A DNA stretch of 64,000 nucleotides from Sulfurovum sp. (lineage in GTDB: Bacteria; Campylobacterota; Campylobacteria; Campylobacterales; Sulfurovaceae): NCBI GenBank assembly GCA_027049035.1, contig JALTVI010000115.1:33024-97023 (forward strand). The letters run 5' to 3'. Positions 54,849-63,959 of the stretch are shown one piece after another; the stretch's first letter is position 1; each line of letters begins with the position of its first letter. The notes below the pieces were generated by a model that saw only the letters and a list, made by a program, of their open reading frames with translations, ran no database searches and was not told where the DNA came from. Both the position numbers and the translations under genes were made by a program.

Positions 54849-55817
54849 CTAGCAGTTTGAACCGAATTCCTTCCCAAGGTTTAGGAGTTCATCAGGGATT
54901 TGATAATGGCTGAGTGCGACATCGTTAAGCGTTTTGACTTCAAATCCACCGTCGTTATAGCAGATGACACTGTTTTTTCTCCCTTCGAGCAGTGCATCGA
55001 TGGCATGCGTGACAAAACGGGATGCCATAAGGCGGTCATGTACACTGGTTACACCTCCGCGCTGAATGTGCCCAAGGACCGTGACACGTGACTCGATACC
55101 AATCTCCTCTTCGAACCATTTTGCAACCGTTTCACTCGCATTGAGCGCTTCGGAGACGATGGCGATGAAGTAGCGTCTCCCCTCCTCTTTCTCTTTTAGA
55201 AAGTCGCGTTTGTAGGCATTCAGATCGTATGGGAGTTCGGGTATCAGACACATCTCTGCACCGCCGGTAAGGGCAGAGACCAGTGCAAGATAGCCGCACT
55301 CACGCCCCATCGTCTCTATGACAAATGCGCGTCCGAAAGAGGATGCCGTATCACGAATGGCATCGACAGCATCCTTGATAACATTAAGCGCTGTATCGAC
55401 TCCAAGGCAGTACTCCGTACCTGCGATGTCGTTGTCTATGGTAGCGGGGATACCGCAAAAGGCAAGATCGCTCTCCTGTGTAAGTTTGTGCATACCTCTG
55501 AAGGAACCGTCACCGCCAAGCACCACCAGTGCTCCTATGCCACGCCTATCCAGATTCTCTATAGCCTGCTTGCGGTAGTGCTCTTCCATGAAGCGTTTGG
55601 AGCGTGCAGAGCCGATTTTCGTACCGCCACGGGTGATGATGCCGGCAACCGAAGCGTAAGTGGCTCTTTCGATACGGTCATCGATGAGCCCCTCATAGCC
55701 GTCATAGACAAACCAGGGCTCGATATTTCTGCGAAAACAGTACTCGACAAAGCGTTTGAGCGCCGCATTCATTCCCGAAACATCTCCCCCGGAGCAGACA
55801 ATTGCCATTTTTTTCAT
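54849..55817 (-). CDS. pfkA: 6-phosphofructokinase
   Basis: A 322-residue group A phosphofructokinase: CSGGDVSGMNAALK at the ATP site, VLGGDGSFRGM, the catalytic PATIDNDIAGTEYCLGVDTA (usual PGTIDND; here Ala for Gly), MGRECGYLA and LGHIQRGG. The Gly after GGD (GGDGS) predicts ATP rather than pyrophosphate as donor. Glycolytic PFK is notable in this group, many members of which lack it, and fits with the nearby pyruvate dehydrogenase cluster. Confidence 0.92.
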   Translation of the reverse strand: MKKMAIVCSGGDVSGMNAALKRFVEYCFRRNIEPWFVYDGYEGLIDDRIERATYASVAGIITRGGTKIGSARSKRFMEEHYRKQAIENLDRRGIGALVVLGGDGSFRGMHKLTQESDLAFCGIPATIDNDIAGTEYCLGVDTALNVIKDAVDAIRDTASSFGRAFVIETMGRECGYLALVSALTGGAEMCLIPELPYDLNAYKRDFLKEKEEGRRYFIAIVSEALNASETVAKWFEEEIGIESRVTVLGHIQRGGVTSVHDRLMASRFVTHAIDALLEGRKNSVICYNDGGFEVKTLNDVALSHYQIPDELLNLGKEFGSNC

Positions 55818-56089
55818 ACTGTTACCTCGTTTGTATTTATGGTTTCAATCTCCCTCTCAAAAAAGGAGTGAGTGTTCTACAAAATCTTTTCTCTTTGGGC
55901 ACGATTCAATAAACCCTTCTGTTTGTGAAAGGTAATTATATCACTCTTGGCATCCTATACTCCATATACAGCAAAAGTACGCTGGTGTATATGCACTGAA
56001 AATGTCTGTCAATACTATTCCAGCATTTTGGATATAGGCAGTGATTTCTGTGATATAATAACATAAAAGGTAATTTGAAAGGAGTTGTG

Positions 56090-56383
56090 ATGAGACGTTT
56101 TCAGACAATAACACTGGTTTCAACTGCAGCTGCAATGCTTCTCTTTAGCGGATGTGCCGAAACGAATGCGGAAAAAGGTGCCCTTATTGGTGCAGGAAGC
56201 GGTGCACTGATCGGGCAGGCAGTCGGACATGATACCAAGTCAACTGTTATTGGTGCAGCACTTGGCGGTATTGCCGGTGCGGCTATCGGTGACAGTCAGG
56301 ACAAAAGCAGGAAGTACTACCGTGATCAGTATGGACGTACATACTACATCGGCAGTGATGGACGTGCCTACTACGTCAACTAA
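56090..56383 (+). CDS. Glycine-zipper outer membrane lipoprotein
   Basis: From ATG 56090 (SD GAAAGGAG) a 97-residue lipoprotein: signal peptide with lipobox LLFSGC, two glycine-zipper repeats (GALIGAGSGALIGQAVG; GAALGGIAGAAIGD) that can span or insert in membrane, and a Tyr-rich end (YYRDQYGRTYYIGSDGRAYYVN). Similar SlyB/Pcp-like proteins respond to envelope stress. TATAAT lies about 40 bp upstream. Its last eight bases overlap the convergent lipA gene. Confidence 0.85.
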   Translation: MRRFQTITLVSTAAAMLLFSGCAETNAEKGALIGAGSGALIGQAVGHDTKSTVIGAALGGIAGAAIGDSQDKSRKYYRDQYGRTYYIGSDGRAYYVN

Positions 56384-57212
56384 GCCTGTTTGCGTGATAT
56401 GAACTGCGCACCAGCGGTGCTGAAGCGACCGCATTGAAGCCGATGCGGTAAGCTTTTTCTTTTATCATTGTGAAAAACGCTGCGTCATAGTAACGCACTA
56501 CAGGCATGTGGTGCGGGCTTGGCTGAAGATATTGCCCAATGGTAAGCTCTTCTACGCCTGTTTTTCGTATCTCTATCATTGTCTCTTCCAACTCTTCTTG
56601 TGATTCGCCCAGTCCAACCATCAGTGATGATTTTACTTTTCCGTTTATAAAATGCGAAGCATAGTAGCGCAGCACTTCAAGCGAACGGTCGTAGTCGCTC
56701 TGCGGTCGTACGGCAGGCGAGAGCCTGCGTACCGTCTCTTCATTGTGTGCCAGTTTGTCCGCACCGCAGGCAACGATACGGGACAGAAGTTCTTTGTTGG
56801 CTTTGAAGTCGGGGGTGAGCAGCTCCACTTTAACGTGCGGCAAGGCCTCTTTGAGTGCCTGTGTGACGGCAACGAACTGCCCTGCTCCCAAATCCTCCAG
56901 GTCATCGCGGTCAACCGATGTGATGACCACGTAGGCAAGTCCAAGCTCCCTGAGCGCGTTGACAATGCGCCGGGGCTCATCCGGGTCAGGCGGTGCACCT
57001 TTGCCGGTTTTGACACTGCAGAAGCGGCAGGCGCGTGTGCAGGTATCGCCCAGTATCATAAAGGTTGCTGTACGTGCTGCGTAGCACTCGGTACGGTTGG
57101 GGCAGGCACTCTCCTCACATACGGTCGTAATGTTGTTTTGACGCAGTATAGTGGAGGTGTTTGCAATGAGCTGTGGGTCGGGTGCCTTGACCTTAGGCTT
57201 GTAGGGGGTCAC
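56376..57212 (-). CDS. lipA: Lipoyl synthase
   Basis: A 278-residue radical-SAM enzyme that inserts two sulfurs into octanoyl chains on E2. The auxiliary cluster motif is CEESACPNRTEC, the radical-SAM motif CTRACRFC, and the C-terminal RSSYHA supplies the Ser ligand. It overlaps lipB by 20 bp and closes the pdh-lip cluster. Confidence 0.96.
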   Translation of the reverse strand: MTPYKPKVKAPDPQLIANTSTILRQNNITTVCEESACPNRTECYAARTATFMILGDTCTRACRFCSVKTGKGAPPDPDEPRRIVNALRELGLAYVVITSVDRDDLEDLGAGQFVAVTQALKEALPHVKVELLTPDFKANKELLSRIVACGADKLAHNEETVRRLSPAVRPQSDYDRSLEVLRYYASHFINGKVKSSLMVGLGESQEELEETMIEIRKTGVEELTIGQYLQPSPHHMPVVRYYDAAFFTMIKEKAYRIGFNAVASAPLVRSSYHANRLS

Positions 57213-57780
57213 AGAACACCTCCGAAACCTGCGTTTGCAATGCCGTTTTTACTGCTTCCATAGCGACTTCAGTTCCCTCCGCTGCCAAAGATGTGGCATG
57301 GATACCCTCCAGACCGCAGGGGTTGACACGGTTGTGCAGCGCGAGATCGACATCGACATTGAGCGATACCCCGTGCAGAGAGACGCCGCTGCTGTAGCGA
57401 AAGCCCAAAGAGGCTATTTTGCGATTCTCTATGTAGAATCCGGGCCTCTTTTTGTCATAAGTGACGGCAGGAAGCCACTCTTCAAAGAAGCGGCTGTAAG
57501 CTTCCAGTACCTTGGTGTAGAATCGTGCGGGTATCTTTGCCTGAAAGCAGAAGTAGGCAACAAGCTGTCCGGGAGAGTGGCAGGTGATGGCGCCGCCGCG
57601 GTCGGAACGCACCGTCGGCACACCCCATTGGTTTTTGTCATCTGTACCGACGGTAAAGATATCGGGATGGCTGCAGAAGATCAGGTGGTTGTCGCCACCC
57701 TCTACGGCCTGTTGGTGTATGCCGCGCATTCGCCCCATCGCGTCGCCATAGGGTACCTCTCCCCAGTCGTGCAGGATCAT
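57193..57780 (-). CDS. lipB: Octanoyl-ACP:protein octanoyltransferase
   Basis: A 195-residue LipB: FCSHPDIFTVGTDD, the RGGAITCHSPGQLVAYF block, KIASLGFRYSSGVSLHGVSLNVDVDL with the catalytic Lys, and NPCGLEGIHATSL with the catalytic Cys. It transfers octanoate to E2 before LipA acts. It overlaps lpd by four bases. Confidence 0.96.
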   Translation of the reverse strand: MILHDWGEVPYGDAMGRMRGIHQQAVEGGDNHLIFCSHPDIFTVGTDDKNQWGVPTVRSDRGGAITCHSPGQLVAYFCFQAKIPARFYTKVLEAYSRFFEEWLPAVTYDKKRPGFYIENRKIASLGFRYSSGVSLHGVSLNVDVDLALHNRVNPCGLEGIHATSLAAEGTEVAMEAVKTALQTQVSEVFCDPLQA

Positions 57781-59093
57781 AGGCGGTAAAAGGTGCGCTC
57801 CAGTGCTTCGCTGAAGGTCGGATGGGCGAAGATGACCCGTTTGGCCTGCGCGGCATCCATCTCGCCAGCCAGTGCCATGCCAACCGTCGCGATGAGCTCT
57901 TCGGCATTGGGGGCGAGTATCTCCCCGCCAAGAATGAACCCCTCGCTGTCGACGTAACTGACCATCGCCCCTTTTGAAGCATGGTTATAGACCGAGTAGG
58001 TGAACTGGTTGAGCCCCACCAGCTTCTCTTTGTAGGCGATGCCGACCTTTTCAAGCTCGCTTTTGCGCTTGCCGACATAGGCGTAGCTCATCGGCAGCGT
58101 GTGGATGAACTTCACCACATGGTCCAGGTTGAGTGCGCGCGGTCTGTTGCCCAGAATCTGCTCTGTGACGTTGAGCGCTTCGGCACGTGCGGCATGCGCA
58201 AGCTGCAATTTTCCGTTGCAGTCACCGACTGCGTAGTGTTTGGGCAGTGTGGTCTCGAACCAGATATCCGTCTCTATCCCCTTGCCCACTGTTATCTGCT
58301 CACAGGCGACCACATCGGTGTTGGGTCTGCGCCCTGTGGCTATCAGCAGCATCTCGAAGTACTTTTCATTACCATCTTCGAAAGTGGTATGCACACCTCG
58401 TTTGGTCGCCTTGGCACTTTGAATGCTCTTTTTGGGTAGAACATCTACACCAAGCTTTTCGAACTGCCCCTTGAGGGCACTCTCGATAGTCGGATGCGCA
58501 CCTTTTAGCAGAATATCGTGCCGTCCGATGAGGGTTACTTCACTGCCTGCAGCGGCAAAAAAGCTCGCCATCTCAAGTCCGATGGCACCCGTACCGTAGA
58601 CCGCTATCTTTTCGGGAAGTTTCGTGAGGTTGAGTACATCGTTGCTGGTGATGATAGATGTGCCGTCATAGTCGATACCGTCAGGAATGAATACTGACGA
58701 GCCTGTCCCCATAACAATGTATTCGGCTTTGTAGGTATCATCCCCTACTTTCACCGTGTTTGGCGCGACAACCACACCTTTACCCTCGATAATGTCGAAC
58801 CCCTCACACTGCTTCTGAACGATTTTGGTAACGTTTTTAAGCAGTTTGTCTTTCTTTTCAAAGAGCGTCTGCATATCAAGCTTCACTTCCCCGGTGAAGA
58901 CATCGTTTCTGCTCTCATAGACGGTATTGGCGTAGTGGAGGAACATCTTGGAGGGAATGCACCCTTTATGCAGACAGACGCCGCCAAGCTGGTTGAGATC
59001 ATTTTCAATTAATGCCACCTTTTTGCCATTCTTCGCCGCAACAATCGCGCCGGCATAGTTGAGCCCGCCGCCGATATAGATAATGTCGTACAT
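57777..59093 (-). CDS. lpd: Dihydrolipoyl dehydrogenase (E3)
   Basis: A 438-residue FAD disulfide reductase that reoxidises lipoamide. The FAD-binding start is YIGGGLNYAGAIVAAKNGKKVALIE, the redox pair is in GGVCLHKGCIPSK (C40, C45) and the NAD site is VYGTGAIGLEMASFFAAAG. The usual C-terminal HAHPTxSE is replaced by FAHPTFSEALE: the His-Pro and Glu are kept. It lies between E2 and lipB with 3 and -4 bp spacing. Confidence 0.93.
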   Translation of the reverse strand: MYDIIYIGGGLNYAGAIVAAKNGKKVALIENDLNQLGGVCLHKGCIPSKMFLHYANTVYESRNDVFTGEVKLDMQTLFEKKDKLLKNVTKIVQKQCEGFDIIEGKGVVVAPNTVKVGDDTYKAEYIVMGTGSSVFIPDGIDYDGTSIITSNDVLNLTKLPEKIAVYGTGAIGLEMASFFAAAGSEVTLIGRHDILLKGAHPTIESALKGQFEKLGVDVLPKKSIQSAKATKRGVHTTFEDGNEKYFEMLLIATGRRPNTDVVACEQITVGKGIETDIWFETTLPKHYAVGDCNGKLQLAHAARAEALNVTEQILGNRPRALNLDHVVKFIHTLPMSYAYVGKRKSELEKVGIAYKEKLVGLNQFTYSVYNHASKGAMVSYVDSEGFILGGEILAPNAEELIATVGMALAGEMDAAQAKRVIFAHPTFSEALERTFYRL

Positions 59094-59096
59094 CCC

Positions 59097-60410
59097 TTAC
59101 TCCTTGAATAGTGTCGTATCCAGCGCTGCCGCTTTGAGCGCCTGGACAAACTGTGCCGCTTCGTAGCCGTTGATGAACCTGTGGTCGATGGTGAGTGTCA
59201 TACTTATACGCCCCTCGACTGTTGCCCCGATTGCCGCGATGGCGGCATCGTTCTTGTTGATCATCGCATCGAAACGCTCGATACCGAACATCCCAAGATT
59301 GGAGATTCCGAAGGTGGAGCCCTTGAAGTCCTCCGTAGTGAAGCTCTTTGCTTTAAGCTTTGTTTTGAATGTGCCAAGCTGCTGCGCGATTTCACGCAGC
59401 GTCAGCCTGTTGGCATCTTTGATGACCGGCATGTAGAGACTCTCCTCATCTGCCACCGCCACAGCAATGGAAGCGTTGGGAAAGATCTGCATCGTATCGT
59501 CATGCAGACGCGCACGGAAGTGTTCGAACTCCATCATCGTGTCGGCAAAGAGCTTTACCAGCAGTGCGGTCATACTGTATTTCGTTTCATGTTTGAGCAG
59601 CTCAGAGGCGTCGATATGCTCGTAGACACGGTAGACAGGCATGCTTGCAGAAGCTGTGACATTGGCAATGACCGCCTTTTGCATCGGGCTTATCGGCTTT
59701 GGAAGAGGGATTTCATATTTTTCAATATAAGAGCCTACCTCTTCGCTGTCTATCTTGTGGTCCAGCGTAAATACGGAAGCGTCGATGTGGTACAGACGCA
59801 TCAGCTTCAGCGCCTTTGGTGTGAAGTAGTGTTCGTTCAGATAGGCATCGACATCTTCCGCATGCAGCGTCTGCTGCAGACGGTGCTGCAGCAAAGTCTC
59901 GATATCTATCCCGTAGGCTGCCGCTTTGGCACGCGCTTTAGGAGAAACGGTTGCGCCTTTGGCGGATGGATGATGGAGAGGGTTGGTTCCTTTGGTGGAT
60001 TGATGATGGAGGATGGATGATGGAGGATTGAGGGAAAGATTTTTCTCTCCTTTCGGTTCCTCATTCCTCATTCCTAATTCCTCATTCTTATTCGCTTGCT
60101 CACTGCTAACTACTCGTTGCTCGTTCTCTTTCGGTTGCTCCTTGCTCCCTGCTCCCTGCTCCCTATCACCTACTTCCTCAACTTCTATTCTCGCAATCAC
60201 CGTCCCCACCGGCGCCTCGTCTCCCTCTTTGACAAGCAGCGCTTTGACTGTGCCGTTTTTGAAAGTCTGCACCTCCATGATGGCCTTGTCGCTTTCGACT
60301 TCGGCGATGACATCACCGGTTTTGACACTGTCACCGGGTTTGACCTTCCAACTGACCAGTTTTCCCTCCTCCATCGAGTCGGAGAGTTGGGGCATGACGA
60401 TCTCATACAT
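59097..60410 (-). CDS. pdhC: Dihydrolipoamide acyltransferase (E2) of pyruvate dehydrogenase
   Basis: A 437-residue E2: lipoyl domain (1-76; lipoyl-Lys in EVESDKAIMEV), a linker (about 80-150) made of heptameric DNA repeats and encoding NEELGMRNEEPKGEK-type sequence, an E3-binding domain (SPKARAKAAAYGIDIETLL), and the catalytic domain. The active-site motif reads DHRFINGYEAAQF, with Asn where most E2 proteins have Asp (DHRxxDG). It forms the core of the complex with PdhA/B and Lpd. The start overlaps pdhB. Confidence 0.92.
   Translation of the reverse strand: MYEIVMPQLSDSMEEGKLVSWKVKPGDSVKTGDVIAEVESDKAIMEVQTFKNGTVKALLVKEGDEAPVGTVIARIEVEEVGDREQGAGSKEQPKENEQRVVSSEQANKNEELGMRNEEPKGEKNLSLNPPSSILHHQSTKGTNPLHHPSAKGATVSPKARAKAAAYGIDIETLLQHRLQQTLHAEDVDAYLNEHYFTPKALKLMRLYHIDASVFTLDHKIDSEEVGSYIEKYEIPLPKPISPMQKAVIANVTASASMPVYRVYEHIDASELLKHETKYSMTALLVKLFADTMMEFEHFRARLHDDTMQIFPNASIAVAVADEESLYMPVIKDANRLTLREIAQQLGTFKTKLKAKSFTTEDFKGSTFGISNLGMFGIERFDAMINKNDAAIAAIGATVEGRISMTLTIDHRFINGYEAAQFVQALKAAALDTTLFKE
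60061..60179. repeat. Heptameric minisatellite in the E2 linker
   Basis: Seventeen successive 7-mers can be read here, such as TCATTCC-TCATTCC-TAATTCC-TCATTCT and CTCCTTG-CTCCCTG-CTCCCTG-CTCCCTA. A further GATGATGGAGGATG unit (two heptads) is doubled just to the left, near 60001-60030. Seven is not a multiple of three, so unit gain or loss would shift frame unless three change together. Confidence 0.75.
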
Positions 60411-61380
60411 CGTTTCTTCTCCCCCACTCGATTATCTGTTCGGCAATGGAGTCAGGTGTCGGAATGCTCAGCAGTTCAAGCGTTCGGTTGTAGGGGATGG
60501 GCACATCGGCTCCGGCAATACGCAGTGGTGCAGCATCAAGGGTGTAAAACATCTCTTCGGCCGCCCAGCTGACGATCTGTGCGCCGTAGCCGCCGGTTTT
60601 GTGATCCTCTTCGACCATCACAAGTCGGGAGGTCTTCTCGATACTTGTTTTGAGCGTGTCGTAATCGACAGGGTTGAGAGAACAGAGATCGATCACTTCA
60701 CAGCTGCATCCCAGAGCCTCTTCAATCTTTGGCAGGGCAGCCATCACATCGTCGACCATCTTGAGGTAGCTGACGATGGTCACATCGCTGCCCTCTTTGA
60801 CGATACGCGCTTTGAACGGGTCGATGGGGGTATGAACATCGACCTCTCCCTTTTTGTTGTAGAGCAGCTCGTGCTCTATGAAGACAAAGGGGTCGTCGCT
60901 CATCACGGCATGTTTGAGCGCATGGTAGGCGTAGTTGACATCGCTTGCGGCAAGCACCTTCAAACCCGGAACCGCACTGAGCATCTGTTCGTAGCTTTCG
61001 CTGTGCTGTGCGGCAAGCTGCTTACTGACCCCCTGCGGAAAGCGCACCACCATCGGCAGGGTGATCTTGCCCGCACTCATGTAGTGGTATTTGGACATAT
61101 GGTTGATAATCTGGTCGAACGCAAGCAGCGCGAAGTTGGCCGTCATGATCTCCGCTACCGGGCGTAGGCCGCCGATCGCCATGCCAACCGCGTTGCCGAC
61201 GATGGAGAGTTCGGCAATGGGTGTGTCGATAAGTCTTTTTTCGCCATACTTGGCATAGAGCCCCTCCGTCACACGGTAGCTGCCGCCATAAAGCCCCACA
61301 TCCTCTCCCAGTACGACGATGTTCTCATCGGCTGCCATCGTCTCATCGAGTGCCTTGTTGAGTGCTTCACGATAGAGCAT
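60403..61380 (-). CDS. pdhB: Pyruvate dehydrogenase E1 beta subunit
   Basis: From ATG 61380 (SD GAAGGAGG) a 325-residue transketolase-like subunit: MLYREALNKALDETM, VLGEDVGLYGGSYRVTEGL, DTPIAELSIVGNAVGMAIGGLRPV and the C-terminal EEDHKTGGYGAQ. The 44 extra residues of the track ORF lie within pdhA in another frame. It overlaps pdhA by 14 bp and E2 by 8 bp. Confidence 0.94.
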   Translation of the reverse strand: MLYREALNKALDETMAADENIVVLGEDVGLYGGSYRVTEGLYAKYGEKRLIDTPIAELSIVGNAVGMAIGGLRPVAEIMTANFALLAFDQIINHMSKYHYMSAGKITLPMVVRFPQGVSKQLAAQHSESYEQMLSAVPGLKVLAASDVNYAYHALKHAVMSDDPFVFIEHELLYNKKGEVDVHTPIDPFKARIVKEGSDVTIVSYLKMVDDVMAALPKIEEALGCSCEVIDLCSLNPVDYDTLKTSIEKTSRLVMVEEDHKTGGYGAQIVSWAAEEMFYTLDAAPLRIAGADVPIPYNRTLELLSIPTPDSIAEQIIEWGRRNDV

Positions 61381-62338
61381 GGTTTCCTCCTTCAGTAAAC
61401 ACGTGTGCCGTAAGCGCTTCAGGGGCAGGTTCTGCCGCTTCTGCTGCAAACCTAACAGCTTCATCAATTTCGTTTTGTGCTTTTGTTTCCAATGATTCAA
61501 TGGTATCATCATCCATACCGTACTGCTCCAGTAATACCTTTTTCATCCGTTCGATGGGGTCACGTGCCTTGCACAGCGCCATCTCCTGAGTGCTGCGGTA
61601 GCTGTTGGGATCACTCATGGAGTGCCCCTCGTAACGGCAGGTCATCGCTTCGACGAAGATGGGGCCGTGACCCTTTTGGATGTAGTGCTGCGCTTCGCTT
61701 ACCGCTTCATAGACCGCCAGCACATCCATACCGTCCACTTCGACGGTGGGCATATAGGGCTCTGCTTTTTTCGCCTGCTTCTCAAAGGGGGCTACACGGG
61801 TGATCTTCGTGCCGATAGCATATTCGTTGTTCTCACACAGAAAGAGCATCGGCAGCTTCTGCGCCGCAGCGATGTTGAGCGATTCGAAAAAGGCGCCGCC
61901 GTTGGTGGCGCCGTCTCCAAAAACTGCCATGACGCCATGCTCCTCTCCACGGAACTTCCGCGCATAGGCGCACCCGACGGCATTGGGCAGGTGGCCGCCC
62001 ACGATGGCATCGCCGCCGTAGAAGAAGTGGGAGGGGTCAAAGAGGTGCATCGACCCGCCCTTTCCTTCGCTGACCCCCGCCTCCTTTCCGAAGAGTTCGG
62101 CCATGACCGCCTTTGGGGAGATGCCGCGTGCAAGCGCCATGATGTGCTCTCTGTAGGTAGAGAAGACATCCCCTTTTGTAAAGGCTTTCATCGCGCCGAC
62201 ACTCAGTGCCTCCTGGCCGATGTCAAGGTGCAGGAAGCCTGAAATATCTCCTTGCATATAGTGCTCTTTGGCGGCATACTCGAAAGCCCTGCCGCGTACC
62301 ATTTCGTAGTAAAGGGTTTCGGCCAGCAGTTTATCCAT
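61367..62338 (-). CDS. pdhA: Pyruvate dehydrogenase E1 alpha subunit
   Basis: A 323-residue subunit binding thiamine diphosphate: FGDGATNGGAFFESLNIAAAQKLPMLFLCENNEYAIGT is the family motif, and TYREHIMALARG, GGSMHLFD and YEGHSMSDPNSYRS (phosphorylation-loop region) are conserved. It could also be an acetoin or branched-chain E1, but length and the presence of lipA/lipB favour pyruvate. First gene of the six-gene cluster pdhA-pdhB-E2-lpd-lipB-lipA. Confidence 0.93.
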   Translation of the reverse strand: MDKLLAETLYYEMVRGRAFEYAAKEHYMQGDISGFLHLDIGQEALSVGAMKAFTKGDVFSTYREHIMALARGISPKAVMAELFGKEAGVSEGKGGSMHLFDPSHFFYGGDAIVGGHLPNAVGCAYARKFRGEEHGVMAVFGDGATNGGAFFESLNIAAAQKLPMLFLCENNEYAIGTKITRVAPFEKQAKKAEPYMPTVEVDGMDVLAVYEAVSEAQHYIQKGHGPIFVEAMTCRYEGHSMSDPNSYRSTQEMALCKARDPIERMKKVLLEQYGMDDDTIESLETKAQNEIDEAVRFAAEAAEPAPEALTAHVFTEGGNHALS

Positions 62339-62402
62339 CGTTGACTCCTTTGGCGTTTGTTTCTCTATTCATAGTATACACCTCTTTTCGTTTACCTGTT
62401 GT

Positions 62403-63959
62403 TTAGGCTCCCATATTCGCAAGCTCGAACAGTTGGCTGTCGAACTCGTGCTTGACCGCTTTGTAGACCTCCAGGCTGATGGTACCGTTCTGGTACATCT
62501 CCAGAAGCGACCGGCTCTCTTCCATCAGCATACGCCGCTTGGTCTTGAGCACCTCCTCTTTGATGAGCGTCTCTTTGTCTATCTCGATCTCATCAAGCGC
62601 ACTGCTTAGGGCATCTATCTTCTTCTGGTACTCCTCTTTGAGCGACTCCATGCTCTGCTCGCTGAGGAAACGGCGTTTGTGCAGTTTCTCAAGACGCTCT
62701 ATCAGCTCCTGATAGAGTGTGATCTCCGTTTTAAGCTGCTCATACTGTTTCAGTTGCGAGACGGGTGAGAGAATGCCAAGCAGACGCAGCAGCGGTGCCA
62801 TGGTGAGCCCCTGCACGAAAATGGACAGAAGCACGACCCCAAACACCAGTGTAACGATGAGCTCCTTGAGTGCGAAGCTGTCGGGAATGCTCAGAGCGAG
62901 GACCATGGAGAGCGCACCTCTGAGTCCTCCCCAGCTCATGACGACAGCCCAGCTGTAGGGGAACCTGTACTTAGTCGGATAGAAAAGCGACCAGGTACCG
63001 GATACAACGAAAAAGCGTGCGGCAAGCACGGAGAGGTAGGCGAGGATGACAATGGGAAAAAGCTCCCACAGCAGCGTCAGGTTGACGGCAAAGCCCATCA
63101 GCAGGAAGATCAGTGAGTTCATCGCAAAGGCGATGTACTCCCAGAATGTTTCGGTTGCCAGACGTATGGAGGGGAAGAGAATCTGAGAGAGTCCCCTGCC
63201 GCCGGTAACAAGCCCCGCGGCTACGGTACTCATGACACCCGAAACACCGAGTTTGTCCGCAATCAGAAACGATCCGTAGGCTGCGATGGTCGTCAGCGTA
63301 ATGGTAATCATCGCATCGTCGATATGGCGCATGACTGCAGCGGTGATGAGACCCACAATACCTCCGGCAAGCAGCCCGAAGCCCACTACCCGGAAAAACT
63401 CGACGGTCGTACCCTGTATGGTGTCGTGGTGTCCCGTTACAAACTGCATGGCAAGAATGAACACCACGATGGAGGTACCGTCATTGAGCAGGCTTTCGCT
63501 CTCTATGAGCAGCCTCAGCCGTCTGGGTGCGCCAAGTCTGTTAAAGAGGGAGACGACCGCAACCGGGTCTGTCGCAGCCACGGCAGCACCGAAAAGTATG
63601 GCTACAGGCCAGGTGATGGCGTTGAGTTCGACAAAATGTGTACTTACAGGCACCAGTACGGCAGCAGTAAGGAGCGTCGAGGCGATGACGCCCGGAATGA
63701 CCAGTGTGGCAATGGGCCAGCCGTCACGCCAGAGTTCGGAGGCACGCAGGTGGATGGCCGCTTCGAAGATGAGCGGCGGCAGAAAGATGGTGTAGAGCAG
63801 CTCCTGTGTCAGTGACGGGGGATGGAGCAGATGCAAGCCGCCCAGCCCCAGCCCTACTGCCACAAGGGCGATGGTATAGGGCAGGTTCAGCTTTTTTGCC
63901 ACAACCGCTACGGCCGAAGCGATGACAAAGAGAATGAGAATGACCGACTCGTACGACAT
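62403..63959 (-). CDS. CPA1-type Na+(K+)/H+ antiporter
   Basis: A 518-residue carrier with about 12 membrane helices (1-400) and a cytosolic helical tail (about 400-518; coiled coil rich in E, K, L). The conserved ion-binding aspartates are in AAVAATDPVAVVSLF and ESLLNDGTSIVVF, and SWGGLRGALSMVLAL is typical of NhaP-like CPA1 antiporters. It should exchange cations for protons across the inner membrane. Last feature; 41 bp to the window edge hold nothing recognised. Confidence 0.9.
   Translation of the reverse strand: MSYESVILILFVIASAVAVVAKKLNLPYTIALVAVGLGLGGLHLLHPPSLTQELLYTIFLPPLIFEAAIHLRASELWRDGWPIATLVIPGVIASTLLTAAVLVPVSTHFVELNAITWPVAILFGAAVAATDPVAVVSLFNRLGAPRRLRLLIESESLLNDGTSIVVFILAMQFVTGHHDTIQGTTVEFFRVVGFGLLAGGIVGLITAAVMRHIDDAMITITLTTIAAYGSFLIADKLGVSGVMSTVAAGLVTGGRGLSQILFPSIRLATETFWEYIAFAMNSLIFLLMGFAVNLTLLWELFPIVILAYLSVLAARFFVVSGTWSLFYPTKYRFPYSWAVVMSWGGLRGALSMVLALSIPDSFALKELIVTLVFGVVLLSIFVQGLTMAPLLRLLGILSPVSQLKQYEQLKTEITLYQELIERLEKLHKRRFLSEQSMESLKEEYQKKIDALSSALDEIEIDKETLIKEEVLKTKRRMLMEESRSLLEMYQNGTISLEVYKAVKHEFDSQLFELANMGA

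Noticed and set aside
60013-61167. 384-aa plus-strand ORF and other long ORFs across the pdh cluster
   Set aside because: They are antisense to pdhB and E2, which have clear active-site motifs. Their length reflects codon bias on the coding strand.
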